Shown here piece by piece: positions 1 to 11,860 of a DNA stretch of 64,000 nt; within the stretch, counting starts at the first letter, position 1; every line of letters starts with the position of its first letter. This DNA comes from Warburgia ugandensis (Eukaryota; Streptophyta; Magnoliopsida; Canellales; Canellaceae), in the NCBI GenBank assembly GCA_035236585.1, contig CP141128.1, forward strand, positions 51,759,257 through 51,823,256, written 5' to 3'. The position numbers were made by a program, and so were the translations under genes. Under the pieces are notes generated by a model, which saw only the letters and a program-made list of their open reading frames with translations, was not told the origin of the DNA and searched no databases.

Positions 1-230
1 GAATTTAGCATGGACAAATTGATCTATATAGAATTATCATGATTTTATTTATATAAAATTGTGTCTTATTCTACTTACACAAGCGATTGCTTGCTGAGGC
101 ATTGCTTTGGTTTGTAATGCCTTAGATTCACTATTAGTTACTCTTTAAAAATGATTTTTATTGGAGATCGATTTTGTTATGACAATGTTTTTTGTATTTA
201 AAAAGTGTTAGAAAAACTTGGGTCATCACA
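1..230 (+). repeat. 3' end of an LTR-B copy, cut by the window edge
   Basis: The stretch ends in AAAACTTGGGTCATCACA, a close match to the LTR-B/LTR-A 3' terminus, and holds the conserved LTR hairpin at 94-125. The start lies left of the window, so a target duplication cannot be tested. No primer site follows, so it may be a solo LTR. Confidence 0.7.
94..125 (+). other. Conserved LTR hairpin (GAGGCATT variant)
   Basis: CTGAGGCATT pairs with AATGCCTTAG across a 12-nt loop. The preceding GCTTG and the position before the LTR end match the other LTR-B copies, but the stem sequence is the GGC/GCC variant rather than GAT/ATC. Confidence 0.7.
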
Positions 231-594
231 GTAAATGTATTGATGAAAGGGTCTCTTGTCCTTATTGGGCTGACCTAAATTATTCATGTTTTGAGTCTTT
301 GCAGTCAGCCCTGGTCCTATGAGAATCCCTCTTTACATAGATGCTATGTTTGCCACCTTGCTACCAGTGTAGGACGCGCCACAATCACTAGATTTCACAA
401 CACAGGTATCAACATATCATAATCTATCTATAGTCTCCTTCTTCATGGTGAAGGAGTTAGGGGTAAGTCTCCTCAACTGTGTATACTGGTTCAATACCAT
501 TGAACTGTCTTATTTCTCTGCTCTATATTAACAAACTCTCTCACAGTATCACTAAATGCTCATAAAGCAAAGATATTGATCATTATAAGCCTTT
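231..594. other. Unassigned sequence between two LTRs
   Basis: No open frame of note, no primer site and no recognisable repeat. It could be internal sequence of the minus-strand element whose LTR lies at 6,026-9,978, since the solo LTR at 600-4,550 separates it from 4,556-6,025. That link is inference. Confidence 0.35.
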
Positions 595-1249
595 CTAAGT
601 GTAACAACCCTAAAATTTTGCTATTCCATGATCAGGTTATGAGTTTTCAAGAAGTATATTTGTTAATAGGATAATAATTTGGAACTAAAACTAAAACCAT
701 TAGATAGTACTCAGAAAATGAGATCCAACGAGCCAAAGAATGTTGAAAACAGAGTCCAAATGAGGAAGTTATGGGACTTTGAAGTAAGGGGCAATACGAT
801 AATTAAAAGATTAAAAAAAACTAAGAACATGAAATTGAAATTATAAAAATTGGATTCTACTCGTTAATACTAATCCAACGACACTAAGATTGCTGAAAAC
901 GGAGTTCGGACGTATAATCGTTAATTTCCTTATGAAGGGTAATTTGGTAATTATACCAATGGGCCCCCCCCCACTTGTAGAAATATGGGTTCGATGATAA
1001 TTAAATGTTAGTTAAACATCACGTGTAGGAATCGTGTCTTATGTTTGAAAGCATGTTGGGAGGAAGGATGAGGAAAAACATTATGATTAACAGCAAACAT
1101 AAATTAATTAAAGGAAAAGATGAATAGAAAAGAAAATAATAAAAGGAGGGGTCATAATAAAAATAGATCGTATGATCTGTTGTCAAACCAAGAAACCTAG
1201 TAGCCATGAACTCGACAGAATCGAGGAAAAATCCAATGTGGAGAGGGGA

Positions 1250-1276
1250 GAAGGAAGAAGAAGAAGAAGAAGAAAA
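1250..1276 (+). repeat. (GAA)n microsatellite in the LTR
   Basis: Run of GAA/AAG triplets ending in an A-tract, within the 5' third of the solo LTR. A CTT tract lies in the matching part of the inverted LTR at 59,229-62,414, so purine-rich triplets recur at this LTR position. It produces spurious Glu-rich reading frames. Confidence 0.9.
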
Positions 1277-1649
1277 AAGGAGTAGGGAGATCTGTGCACG
1301 GGTAAAACCCAGTTATGTTGGAGAAGAAGAGTTGGGCGGGGATTTTTGTGTTGCTAGAAAAGATGGAGTTTGTCGGCAACAACGATGGAAAATAGCATTA
1401 TTTTTGGATGATTCAAATATAGGCATGCATTTTTCTAGTTTTTTTGATGATTGATTTCATTCTTCTTCCAAAAGTGGCTTGGATCTCACTATTACTTTTG
1501 TAAAAGTGGGTGTTGGTCAATTAGCATATGTTTTAGTTTTCGATTGTGGGTTTTTTTGGAAAGTAGTGTGGAAATCTCTATCTCAGATCTGAAATTAGCA
1601 TTTCAATATGTGCAAAATGTATGATGGAAGCTAAAAATCTATTTTTTCA

Positions 1650-2255
1650 TTTTTCTTCTGTCATTAGGGGGTTTGTAGATGAAAGATTGGGAAGAAAAAT
1701 CTTGTACTCTTGATAAATCTAAGAAATTGAGATCTTTGGATCTCTAGAGCCTTCAGAAATCCAAAACTTCTAGTGGGGAGGAAGATGCTGGTTTGAAGAA
1801 GAAATGTGGTTCCTTATTGAATGATGAATGGAACAGTTTGGGACAAGTCAGGAAGAGAATGCAAGGAAGGAAAGAGACTCTTTGTTAAAATCTGCGAATG
1901 GGACATTAGTTTCCCCATTGTTTGACTGGGAATTAAAGAGTTTGGGCATTAATGGTTCAGTGGACCTGGGGACTGCTTATGGCAGAGTGTTGCGGCCAAG
2001 GGCACAATACAAACAGGATGGCTTTGTCAGGAGAAGGCACCACTTTTATGAGATCTATTATAAGGACTTAGACGTACATTGGGTTGTAAAGCAAAGGATC
2101 TGTTGCTTGCTAGTTTGTTCCAAAATTTCTTACTTGTTGAGCGGATTATGAGAGTTACTAATTGTTCTCTAGTTTCATTTCTAGGGCTGCTTTCAACTTA
2201 TCAGCACCATATGTGGGATGCTTGGGATGTGGCTACTAAAGTCTGCTTTCCTCAG
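1650..2255 (+). other. Unidentified, possibly captured sequence upstream of the ATP2 fragment
   Basis: This part of the solo LTR is less AT-rich than its surroundings and holds an open frame of 107 codons (1,828-2,151) that I do not recognise. The last bases before 2,256 (a pyrimidine run ending TTTCCTCAG) look like a splice acceptor, so part of it could be intron carried with the ATP2 fragment. I see no clear counterpart in the other LTR-B copies. The function and origin are unknown. Confidence 0.3.
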
Positions 2256-2550
2256 CTCATGTTATTCATTGACAACATTTTTCGCTTCACCCAAGCAAAT
2301 TCTAAAGTGTCTGCTTTGCTTGATTGTATCCCATCTGTTATTAATTACCAACCAACTTTGGCTACTGATCTTGGAGGTTTGCAAGAACGTATTACCACCA
2401 CAAAGAAGGGTTATATTACCTCAGTTTAGGCTATTTATGTACTTACTGATGACTTGACAGATCTAGCTCCTGCAACCACCTTTGCCCATCTAGATGTCAA
2501 TGACATTCATGCCAGATTAGTTCCCCAATGAATATCTATCCATGCTTGGA
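2256..2550 (+). pseudogene. ATP2: Fragment of mitochondrial ATP synthase beta subunit gene captured in an LTR
   Basis: The plus-strand frame beginning at 2,256 reads [16 protein letters not shown], then [20 protein letters not shown], then, past an in-frame TAG at 2,427-2,429 standing where the enzyme has Gln, DDLTD.APATTFAHLD. These are core segments of the catalytic F1 beta subunit, which makes ATP from ADP and phosphate in the mitochondrial matrix. FTQANS and [18 protein letters not shown] fit the nuclear mitochondrial type rather than chloroplast atpB, which has FVQAGS and STEMGSLQERITSTKEG. Only about 80-95 residues of roughly 550 are present. After about 2,496 similarity weakens, though a stretch near 2,510-2,550 still resembles the ..RQI....IYPA region. 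It lies wholly inside a solo LTR and cannot be functional. Identification is strong; whether it was captured from genomic DNA or mRNA is open. Confidence 0.9.
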
Positions 2551-3388
2551 AATAGAAAATGACATGCATTGTGAGAATCCTCCATTGATGTTTATGAAAT
2601 CTTCAGACACATATTAGTTTACCTAGGCATCTATTCTTTGATGGATTCACTAACGGTTGTCAGCATAAAAGCCATTGGTATTGCCATAAAGCTTGCAATA
2701 GAGAAAATAAGGCAAGTTGCTTATCCTAAAACATGTTTTGTTTTTTTTTTGTTGCTATAGCAGTTGTGTGCATTCTAACTCAATTGAATTATCTTAATAA
2801 TATTGAAGCGCATGGTGGGTCATGAAGAAGAGGGCGATTAAAGCTAGTGGAATTCGATAAATGCATCACACGAGGTAGGTGGAAATTTAAGACAACATGT
2901 CTAAATCATAAGATGAATGTTTTAAACATGATCTTATTTCTAATTATAGATGTTATGACACTAAAATGGTATGATTGATATTCAATGTGCTTTAAATTAA
3001 AATGATGAAATAATGTTAATTAAAATAACTGCTTGTTATAATTGGTGCTTACGACTTGGACACCATATATGTGAATTGTGAAATTATGTTTATGGTACAT
3101 GGGTACCATGTTAGTATTGATGATGTATGAGTCTAGGTTTATAGGTTAGATCCTTGGTGGGTTATCACCAAATAAGTGAGGATGTTATTCTTGTTATGAA
3201 ATATATAAACAGGTGAATTGCCTACTATTATGATTATCTTACATCCAGGCATGGAGGCATGAGAGTTTTGTTTTATACAGGCATATGCCTGGGGGTGCTA
3301 TGCTAGGTAAGTTATGAGGGTTTGGCCACCTGCTTCCCAAAATTTGATTATATGATGATACCTTGCCTTATGAGAGGTTAAAAGTCAG

Positions 3389-3414
3389 GTGGGGCAATTA
3401 TGGGAAGGCCCCAC
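3389..3414 (+). other. Hairpin in the GC-richer block of LTR-B
   Basis: GTGGGGC pairs with GCCCCAC around AATTATGGGAAG. In the tandem copies the same loop is closed by GTGGTGGC/GCCACCAC (49,153-49,180), so both arms differ together between copies. Confidence 0.6.
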
Positions 3415-4137
3415 TGTGAAAGTCCTGTCTCCCCATATTGGTAGTGACACAATATTTTCCACCATGGTATCAGTGGTGAACAGGGCATTTATCTGAGTGT
3501 GCTAGTAAGGATCAAACTACACCATGGTATTCCTTATATTTGATGCACTATCGTGCTTATATTATGCATTATGATATGCCTTATATTGTTTTCCCAGCAA
3601 TGGCTAGAGGATTGTGGACCCCATATAGTGGGGGGCATGAGGATTATATTGATACACCAGCAGAGGCTGGATGACTATGAACCCCACATGATCAGGGGTA
3701 TGATTTTGAAACTCAGTATAGTCAGGGAATGCAAATTAGATGACATTGATTATATTCATAATTTTGTATGTCCTTTAACAATTTTCATATATGTGTATTA
3801 TTGCTATTTGAATATGATTGAGGGAGTAGTTTCATATATGTTTTCATATGGGTCAATGAATGGGTAGATTTGTTATGCAGAGTATGGTTCATGGAATTGA
3901 AGTATTTTGTTTTAATGATAAATAATAAGTAAATATATTTGATTTATCAATGAAATTATTGATAATTACGAAAACGTGTAGATATTTGGCTTACAAATGG
4001 ATTGTTGCGATATGAAACATATTGTAAATTCAATTTAACATAATTGCTATGGAAGTGAATATCCTAATTAGTATTGAATAATTAATGCATCTTAAGATTT
4101 AGCATTCTTCTTAAACTCCCCTACCAAGTATAGCTTG

Positions 4138-4176
4138 CTGAGATATTGTAAATGTTTTATGTTTTCAATATCTTAA
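4138..4176 (+). other. Conserved LTR hairpin (GAGATATT variant)
   Basis: CTGAGATATTG faces CAATATCTTA, 375-410 bp before the LTR end, preceded by CCCCTACCAAG and GCTTG as in the other copies. Confidence 0.75.
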
Positions 4177-4555
4177 ATACAGATAGACAGGAGAAGATGT
4201 ACACAAGAAGAGGAATTCAACAACCATACTTTTGCACTCAAGTATACATTTTATTTAAGCTTTTGTACTGTGTAGTTAGTCATTTGAATTGTCGTATTGG
4301 ACATTTAATATAATGTTTATAGGGGCTGTGTAAGTGAACCACTGGATGGGTCCTATTTTTTAAGAAATGCATGTCTATCTTCTACAAAAACTATATATAT
4401 GTATAGTGTGAGCATGAAGGTGACATCCGGGTTTTTGGAAAAATGAACTTCAAAGTAAAATCTTCCATTGTTTTTAATTTTAAAAATTTAGAGTGGCCAC
4501 CTTTCGAAAACAAATGTGAAAAATATTCACGAAAAACCTAGGGTGTCACACTAAG

Positions 4556-6010
4556 AGCCTTCTAGATAAAATCCTCAATAATGGAGGAACACATCCTCTC
4601 AAACGACCATCATCAAAATCCTCATAATTACATTTTTAGTGTCCTCTTCTCCACCATTCCATTACCTTTAACTAATGAATTATTTCATGGTCATATCTAG
4701 AAAAATCATTTACAACTCTGTAAATCTCACACTAAATGAAATTGATCTTTTATAACACTTCCTTAGTCACCAGAAACCACAATATCATCACTATCAGTGT
4801 TAGGTGTAAAACAAGTACAATCAATTTCGTCTTACCTCATTCACTTCTTCTGTCTTTCTTCCTAGTTGATTCATTGCAAAATTATCACTATTTGATAATT
4901 ATTCTTATAAAATATTTGCCATGTCCTTCAGGCAATATGTACCTCAAATTATAATTAAAACCCCCAGTATAATTTATAAGAATTCACCCCTCATTGATGT
5001 CTGACATCAATATTTTTATGTGCATAACAGCTCATGAATTTTTATCTCACCTTATTCTCATAGCAATATCTTTTCTCCATATTTAGTTTAATCAGTATCT
5101 CTCCCTACTAGATTCACATCATATGATAGAATCTCTAATTTGGAATCAAATAACCAATCTTATCAAATACTCATATACATCATGATATTCAATTTAACCT
5201 TTTCTACCATCCCTTCCACTAATTAGGATATTGTTTGATATCATCCCTTATGAATAACTTGATTTACATCATTACTAGTAACTATTATCATAAAATAGTT
5301 GCTTTATCCTCCAAGTGCTATGTATCTTCAAATCATAAATAAAATCCTCAGAATAATTCATAAGCATTTATTTCTCATTGATGACTAGCTTTCAATATTT
5401 TTGTATATACAAATAGTCATTAGCTTTCACCTTAAAATTAGATATTCCACCCATAGAACATTTAAAATCTTATTCTATCATGTTTTCAATGATTTTTTCC
5501 ATACCATAACTTTGTTCTTCAATTCATTTGACCACCATTTGACTATACTAAAATTCTTTGAATTTTCCCGAGTTCTATTTGATTGTTATCATTCTGACCC
5601 TTTTTCATTATTATCTCACTATTGTCGTACAATAGTTGTTATGCCTTTTCGCATGTGTATACATACCATCTGATTTAGGACTTGAACTCTCATAGCGTAG
5701 TCTGTGTGAATAGATCTTCTATCATATGATAAAGTTCTCATTAGAAATTATCAATTAAACTCTCCATTTAGATTCTATACCATAAGAATCACACACTTTC
5801 CCTAAAAGTGCATCTCCTCATACTCATATGAGGATTAAGGTCTCGTATTCTCAAAGAAAATTTGCCAACCTTCATGGCATCATCTATTTTGCAATCCTCA
5901 ATATCCCCCATATGAGTTATCTCTGTAACTCATATTTATGAATTACCTCAATCAATGGACTGTATGTGACCTTTGGATTTTTTGGAATGGCTATGTTGGA
6001 GTAAACCTAG
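4556..6010 (-). other. AT-rich noncoding internal part of a minus-strand LTR element
   Basis: Lies downstream, on the minus strand, of a primer binding site and LTR (6,011-9,978), so it should be the leader or start of the internal region. I found no gag-like motif. Two diverged copies of one segment occur at about 4,890-5,065 and 5,268-5,440. Several short frames here are AT-rich and look random. Confidence 0.5.
4890..5440. repeat. Diverged direct repeat, about 378-bp spacing
   Basis: Both copies contain, in order, a CTTATAAAATA/CATAAAATAG-like start, (A)ATATGTA/CTATGTA plus CTCAAAT, AAAACC/AAAATCCTCAG.ATAAT, and (C)TCATTGATG followed by TCAATATTTTT. They look about 75-80% alike by eye. A weaker third match may lie near 5,600-5,760. 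Confidence 0.55.
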
Positions 6011-6022
6011 GCTCTGATACCA
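6011..6022 (-). other. Primer binding site, initiator-Met tRNA type
   Basis: GCTCTGATACCA is the reverse complement of TGGTATCAGAGC. It sits 3 bp from the inverted LTR terminus at 6,026, the expected place for the minus-strand primer site. Confidence 0.85.
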
Positions 6023-6025
6023 AAC

Positions 6026-9000
6026 TATGACATCCTGGGTTTTTCACAACAATATAATAATAAATTTTAAAATGTGTTGGGATCCCCATTTTAAAACTTC
6101 AATTTTAAAATAAACTAAAAACAAAAACTCAAACAAAAAGCATTTATTTCAAAAATTTGGAAGTCATACAGCCACAAATTTACATATTTAATGGTGAAAT
6201 GATATCCCCATTTCTATAGAAAATTTGACAGTCTCTCTATTTTGGACTATCGCACATAACATATGTGATACAACCACCACCTAATAAATACAATAACATG
6301 GCATGAAACTTAGGAGACCCAATCTCCATGCCCATCCATCAAAATCAAATACAATATTCAATAAAAACATATATTCCAATGGTGGATAAGAAAATCAAGA
6401 TATGACAACATTACCTAGGTCCTATCCATAAACAGCCATCACATCCAACATGAATCTATATCCTTACATCCAAGTCACAAAATAAATCATACTAAAGTAC
6501 ATCCCATAAGTCATAAATGAAGCAAGGTCTAAACAAACCTTATAGTTTCTAAAATATCAGCTATACATTACTGGAAGTCGCCATCACCTTTGTCTGCTTT
6601 GTTAATATGTTAAACCTGCTGCCGCTACTCTCTCTATCTGAGGCATTGCAAACCAAAGCAATGCCTCAATAAGAAATTACTTATGTACATGACCACATTT
6701 AATATCAAATAAAGAATGGGTAGTATGACGTATAAAGACCAGGGTTTATGGTAAGGCTCATGAATGCAAAACGTTCATATAAGAAGCTGAATCATTAGAT
6801 ATAAAAAGTAATACAATACATGAATAAGGAGTCAAAATCAAATATAATAACGGATGAAGATATGATTTAGTGCCTAAAATGTACAAGAATCATAACCAAA
6901 TACCATGGCATATATAACATGAATAATGCAAGCTTATGTAACTAGTAGAGTGAAATACCATCAAATCCATCATATCAAAGCATGAATGCATATCATGAAT
7001 AATAGAGCATGTAAGCCAACCATGTCTCTCGAGTGTCTCACCACACTCTCATATCTGGTCATGAGTACTCATACCAACCCTTTGGCTTCCTCACCTGTAG
7101 CTTGCTCAGCCCGTAGGCCCGTCCACATTTGGCCGCTCACATAGACTTCACCCTGAGGATGTGTCATTACGTTGTGGGTGCATTTAAGTATAATCATCCA
7201 GATATGTCTATAACTACATGTGCACATAGAATAAGTGCATGGATCACTATGCTGTAGTGGCAACCACTTCAGGGTATAAACCACTATTGCTCACCGTTAA
7301 CACCAAAATAGGAGACTACTATCTACCGAGGCATGGGAGTCAGTTGAACGTGTGTGGGTGGCCTGCCCATGATTATCACAAACAGCATGCAGTTTGCCCA
7401 CATATTAGGGCGGGTGCCTATAATATGTAAACTTAGAGGGTGAGTGGCCAACCCTATGACCATCCTAGCATAGCATCCATCGAGCAGGAACACCCACCAT
7501 AAATTAGCGAAAACTTAAAAATCAAGTATTTGAAATCCATGCATAATCATCCTCAATAAAATCAAGTCAATGAGGTATTTTAATGTATCGATAATTGTGC
7601 ATAAAAAATTCGCACATAACATCCTCAAATAATCCAAATCGATGTAGCATACAATGTATCAGGAACAGTGCATGAATCATGTAAATAAAAAACATGGTAT
7701 AAACATAGGTAACACATGCTAAATGATAATCTCAGGAGAATCATGAGGTTGGCATACATATCCATGCGTCAAACTATCCATGTCAATAAGGCCGTCAAGT
7801 GAGCTATCATGGTTTATAAAATCATAGAAATACTAAACATGGTCACCTACCTCAGATGAAGAACCATTTGTCTGTACCTCTCCAATCAATAGAACTCTGA
7901 ATCTAGCTCAGTTCACCATAGTCCCATCACCTAGATACATATCACAGGTCATACTTAGAATCTAAATTATCTAAGTTGGATTCTTAATTACAATGACATT
8001 ATACTTTTGCATCTCAATATGTAATGTTCCATATAATCCAAGGGATCAAAACCATGGAATTTTAAGGTGGGGCCCACCCTAATTGGGTAATCATTCAAAT
8101 GACACTGCTTTAGGCCCTCATTAACCATTTGAATACCATCATGTATTTCAGAGCTATTAGGTTGAGATAATGTAAATCTCAGGTAATTTATTATTTAATT
8201 AACCAATCAAACATTATGACATGAAATTCATGCTCAATCTTATTTAATTATAGTCAAATCAACCAATCAAATGGCTAAGATAGTAATCTTACCTTGTACA
8301 AGTCAATCTGAATAACATCTAGCTATCTGCTTAACTAGATCGTCAACCGATCGCTTTAATAGTGCCCGATCTCAGATATTCAAGTTGACCTAACCATAAT
8401 TCTCTACCTAATCACCCCAAATCGAATAAAAAATTAGTTATTCTAGATAAATAGTCCAATTAAATAAATCTGAGTGGTATAGATTATTGAATTTGATCCA
8501 ATTTCATAGCTAGATCTTTAGTTGATCTTAGCCATTGATCAAATAAGCTAAATCATCTCCATAAATGCGTCAAATCCAACATATCTCTTATGGATCTTTA
8601 TCTACACTTTATAAGGATCTTAACATACTATTTAGATTAGAAAATAAAGTTAGATTATCTCAGAACAAACAATTTTAAGTTCTATTAATGGTCTGATCAA
8701 ATCGGCAGTTCAATCTTCCCTGATAAACAATTGGTAAGATGGGTTTTATTCCTTACATTACAAGGATCATCTCGCATCTCTAAGATCCTTCCTAGATTGG
8801 TCAAAATCAAAGATTGAAGGTCCAAGTGTAATAGGGATACTGGGTCAACTTGCTTCCCCAAAATGAGTAGGGAATGAGTTGACTTTATGAGTCGACTCAC
8901 CCTAACTTGCTAGGTGAAAGGGGAAACAGGGGGAGGAGGTGGCCGGTGGTAGCTGTGATGAGGTCACCAGCTAAGCCTAATCTCAAGGGGAAGACCGGGG

Positions 9001-9978
9001 GAAGAAGGGTCCTAGCTAGCTGACCTTATAGTGGACTAACTGAGTCGGTGACAGGGAAAAGCAAGGGGGAAAAAGGGATGTTGGTGCTTGCACATGGCTA
9101 GCCTGAGCATGCTGGTGTCACAGGCTGGCTGCACTACAAAGAACCCTGATTAGGGAGGGAAAAAGGAAGGGAGATGGGGGATCTGGCTAGAAAAAGGAAA
9201 GGAGTGGGACACTGGGGACGTGACCAAGTCTTCGCCCATCACCAGTGAATAGCACTAGGGGGAAAAATCAGGTGCATGGCTTGAAGGGAAACTTGATCTT
9301 AGTTCCTGCCAACGTCAGAGAAGGGAATGGCTGCTTACCAGTGAAACCAGCTCTGGTTTTTTTTTTTTTCAATGCTAGAAAAAGGGAGGACAATGGGGGA
9401 GGAGATATCGTCAGAGAATAGGGGAAATTTCAGGGAGGGGAATGGTTTTTGAAAAACCAAATAGGGGCAGGGCCACCTGTTGGAGTCGAGAACGGGGAAA
9501 CTACTAGGGACAAGGGCATCACATGCTAGAAAATGGGGATTTGAGGAAAGGAGACAGGAAGATCAGAGAGAGAGGAGGGTTTTTGGGTCACTGAATTTTT
9601 TGGTAACCCCCCTCTCCCCTTTTCCACTTCCATCTTAGGCCATACAAACTAAGGGGGAAGACGAGTAGGCGACGCATGGTGATTCAGTTGTTGCATCACA
9701 TGTCAAACAATTAGGGGTGTCAATATCAATTTTGACCCCCCTGATTACTAAAATCCTGACATTTTCCTACTTCGATGTTCATATAATGCAAAATTATTGT
9801 CGTTGGAATTGTATCGATGCGTACATTCCAAATTTGACAGTCCCAAGTCCAAACTTTGAGTTTATAAGGAGGTCATTTTCATGAAATACAATTTCCACTA
9901 AATTAAATTCTGATTTTTTTTTTCATCAAAATTATAATCTAATATATAGAAAATGACCCAAAATTGAGGGTCATTATA
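6026..9978 (-). mobile_element. LTR-B, 5' LTR of a minus-strand element
   Basis: On the minus strand it starts TATAATGACCCTCAATTTTG at 9,978 and ends near 6,026, next to a Met primer site, so it is a 5' LTR of about 3.95 kb. It contains the hairpin at 6,639-6,668 and, at 8,890-9,600, a purine-rich G/A block unlike other copies. It has the family's conserved GC-richer block (7,020-7,480), more diverged than elsewhere. The reading frames inside (for example 7,069-7,284 and 8,697-8,900) match nothing I know. The partner LTR is not in the window. Confidence 0.75.
6639..6668 (-). other. Conserved LTR hairpin (GAGGCATT variant)
   Basis: TGAGGCATTGC and GCAATGCCTCA form a perfect 11-bp stem around AAACCAAA. 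It is the inverted copy of the LTR hairpin, with the GGC/GCC pairings also seen at 94-125. Confidence 0.8.
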
Positions 9979-10288
9979 GAACTTGACATAAACTAAATTT
10001 TTTTTAAAAATTTTCAATTTTAAAGAAAATTTTTACAAAAGAAATGAAAGATGAACACATCAAATTTTAAATACCCCAAACCCTAAATTAATTCAAATAT
10101 TGTCCTTAGTGTTTTAGAATGAAAAACCATGGGTCAATGAAAATTATAAATCTAAGAGAAAAGAGCGAGAAAAATGGTACTTGCACACATATGATGTTAC
10201 ATTGATCTAATGATGACAATGAAATGCTAAATGCATATGCAATTATATGATACTAAAATAGACTACTTACAATTGACATGCTATGGAT
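9979..10288. other. AT-rich spacer between an LTR and the pol relic
   Basis: Contains A/T runs and no recognisable coding or terminal repeat. On the minus strand it lies past the integrase end of the Athila/Tat pol, so it may be that element's untranslated 3' part. Confidence 0.4.
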
Positions 10289-11060
10289 TTAATCTTGATA
10301 CACATGTTTATTATGGTGAATTTCATTCTCATCAGGATTTCTCAACTTTAAGAACAATTTTAACTGTTGCTTATTGACATTGGAAATAACTCCACCATTC
10401 TCAATCTTAATAGCCTCATGAGGATAAATAGTGGGCACAATAAATGGGCCAATGCATAGAGATCGTAACTTCCTTGGAAAGAGATGTAAGTGAGAGTTAT
10501 ACCAAAGGACCTTTTGACATGATTGAAAAGATTTTCCTAGAGCATTCCAATCATGAACCAATTTCATTTGATCCTTATACTATTTTGCACTATTATAACA
10601 TCTCTCCTAAGTTCTTCTAGCTCTTAGAGTTGGAGCTTCCTATTGGCACTAGCTTTGTCATAGTCAAAATTGAGCTGTTTGATTGCCCAATATGCTTTAT
10701 CTCTAGCTCAACTAGGAGATGATAAATCTTCCAAAAACTAAGCAGTAGGGTGACGTTCTAATAGGAGCCTTGAGAGTAGTACAATAAGCTTATAATGCTT
10801 CACTAAGTCTTAAAGACCAATCTTTTCTCCAAAATACACTTGACGTCCTTATTGGATGCCTCTACTTACTCTAGATTGTGGATGGCAGGGTATTACAACC
10901 TTATGGGTAATACCATATTTTTTCATTAAGGCTTCAAAAACTAAGTTGTAGAAATGTTTTTCACTATTGCTAATGATAGGGCGTAGAGTACCAAAGTGTG
11001 AAAGGATGTTATCTTTTAAGAACTTGACCACTACCTTGTGGTCATTAGTCTTATACATTA
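10289..11060 (-). pseudogene. Integrase and pol C-terminal region of the Athila/Tat relic
   Basis: The distal part carries SQK..LWYNSHLHLFP.KLRS and GPFIV near 10,400-10,560, the typical end of Athila/Tat pol just after the integrase. The integrase core is represented by the stretch around 10,860-11,050, with a SHFGT.RPIIS.S..HF-like second-Asp region and a PCHPQS motif. It is a broken fossil, placed by order and wording rather than by an intact domain. Confidence 0.8.
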
Positions 11061-11447
11061 TTTCCTTTGCCCATTTTTGGACACATATTCCACTCCCACA
11101 ATAATATATAAAATTTCAAAAGAGTTAGGAAATGGACCCATAAAGTCCATGCCCCAAATGTTAAAGAGCTTAACCCCCAATATAGGGTTTAAGGGCATCA
11201 TGTTCCTATGAGCCATGCTTCCTAACTTCTGACACTTGTCACATGTATTGAAATAAATGTGAGAACCCCTAAAAATAGTTAGCCAATAGAATCTACATTA
11301 TAAAATCTTTCTAGCCTTCTTTTTCTCATTGCAGTAGCTTCCACATGCATGGTCGTGACAAAAGGAGATGATACTTTGACGGTCACTATCTAGGACACAA
11401 CACCTAATGATTTGATGAGGATATTACTTGAAAAAGTATGGATCATC

Positions 11448-11860
11448 CTAGAAAAAGTACTTAACCTCCACTAAAAATCTAGTTTTATCATGTTTTGACA
11501 AATGAGATAGCATTTGACTTGTAATAAGATTTCTAACATTGGAAAACCAAGGCAACTGAGAAACCTGTAGCAATTGCTTATCTAGAAAACACTCGATAAT
11601 GGGCACAAGTTCACTAGTAGATTCAACAATTAATCTAGATAAGTGGTCTGCTATGAAATTATTGGGACCTTTCTTATCTTGTATTTTAATATCAAATTCT
11701 TGTGGCAATAATAATCGGTGAATAAATCTTGGTTTAGCATCCTTCTTTGAAAGAAGGTACTTAAAGGTAGTATGGTCCAAGTAGATAATCATCTTAGATC
11801 CTAAAAGATAAGAACAAAATTTATGCAAAGTGAACACAGCAATTAACAACTCTTTCCCAG
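11448..11860 (-). pseudogene. RNase H region of the Athila/Tat relic
   Basis: Contains KFCSYLLGSKMIIYLDHTTF, KYLLSKKDAKPRFI and FIADHLSRL, the end of the RNase H domain and the linker towards the integrase in Athila/Tat elements. It lies between the RT end and the integrase, as expected on the minus strand. Confidence 0.85.

Larger units (their letters stand above)
595..4555 (+). mobile_element. Solo LTR-B (600-4,550) with 5-bp target duplication CTAAG
   Basis: The LTR starts TGTAACAACCCTAAAATTTT at 600 and ends ACCTAGGGTGTCACA at 4,550. It is flanked by CTAAG at 595-599 and 4,551-4,555, so both ends are defined and no internal region remains: a solo LTR of 3,951 bp. It contains a (GAA)n tract, a fragment of the host ATP2 gene, a GC-richer block with a hairpin at 3,389-3,414, and the conserved LTR hairpin at 4,138-4,176. 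Its length is close to that of the copy at 6,026-9,978, though the middle parts differ. The start and end are firm; the lineage (chromovirus-like, from shared termini) is inferred. Confidence 0.9.

Noticed and set aside
1206-1454. Glu-rich 82-codon frame
   Set aside because: Covers the (GAA)n tract in an LTR; no recognisable domain.
2256-2550. Chloroplast atpB insertion
   Set aside because: The residues at diagnostic places ([20 protein letters not shown]) are of the mitochondrial type, and no other plastid sequence lies nearby.
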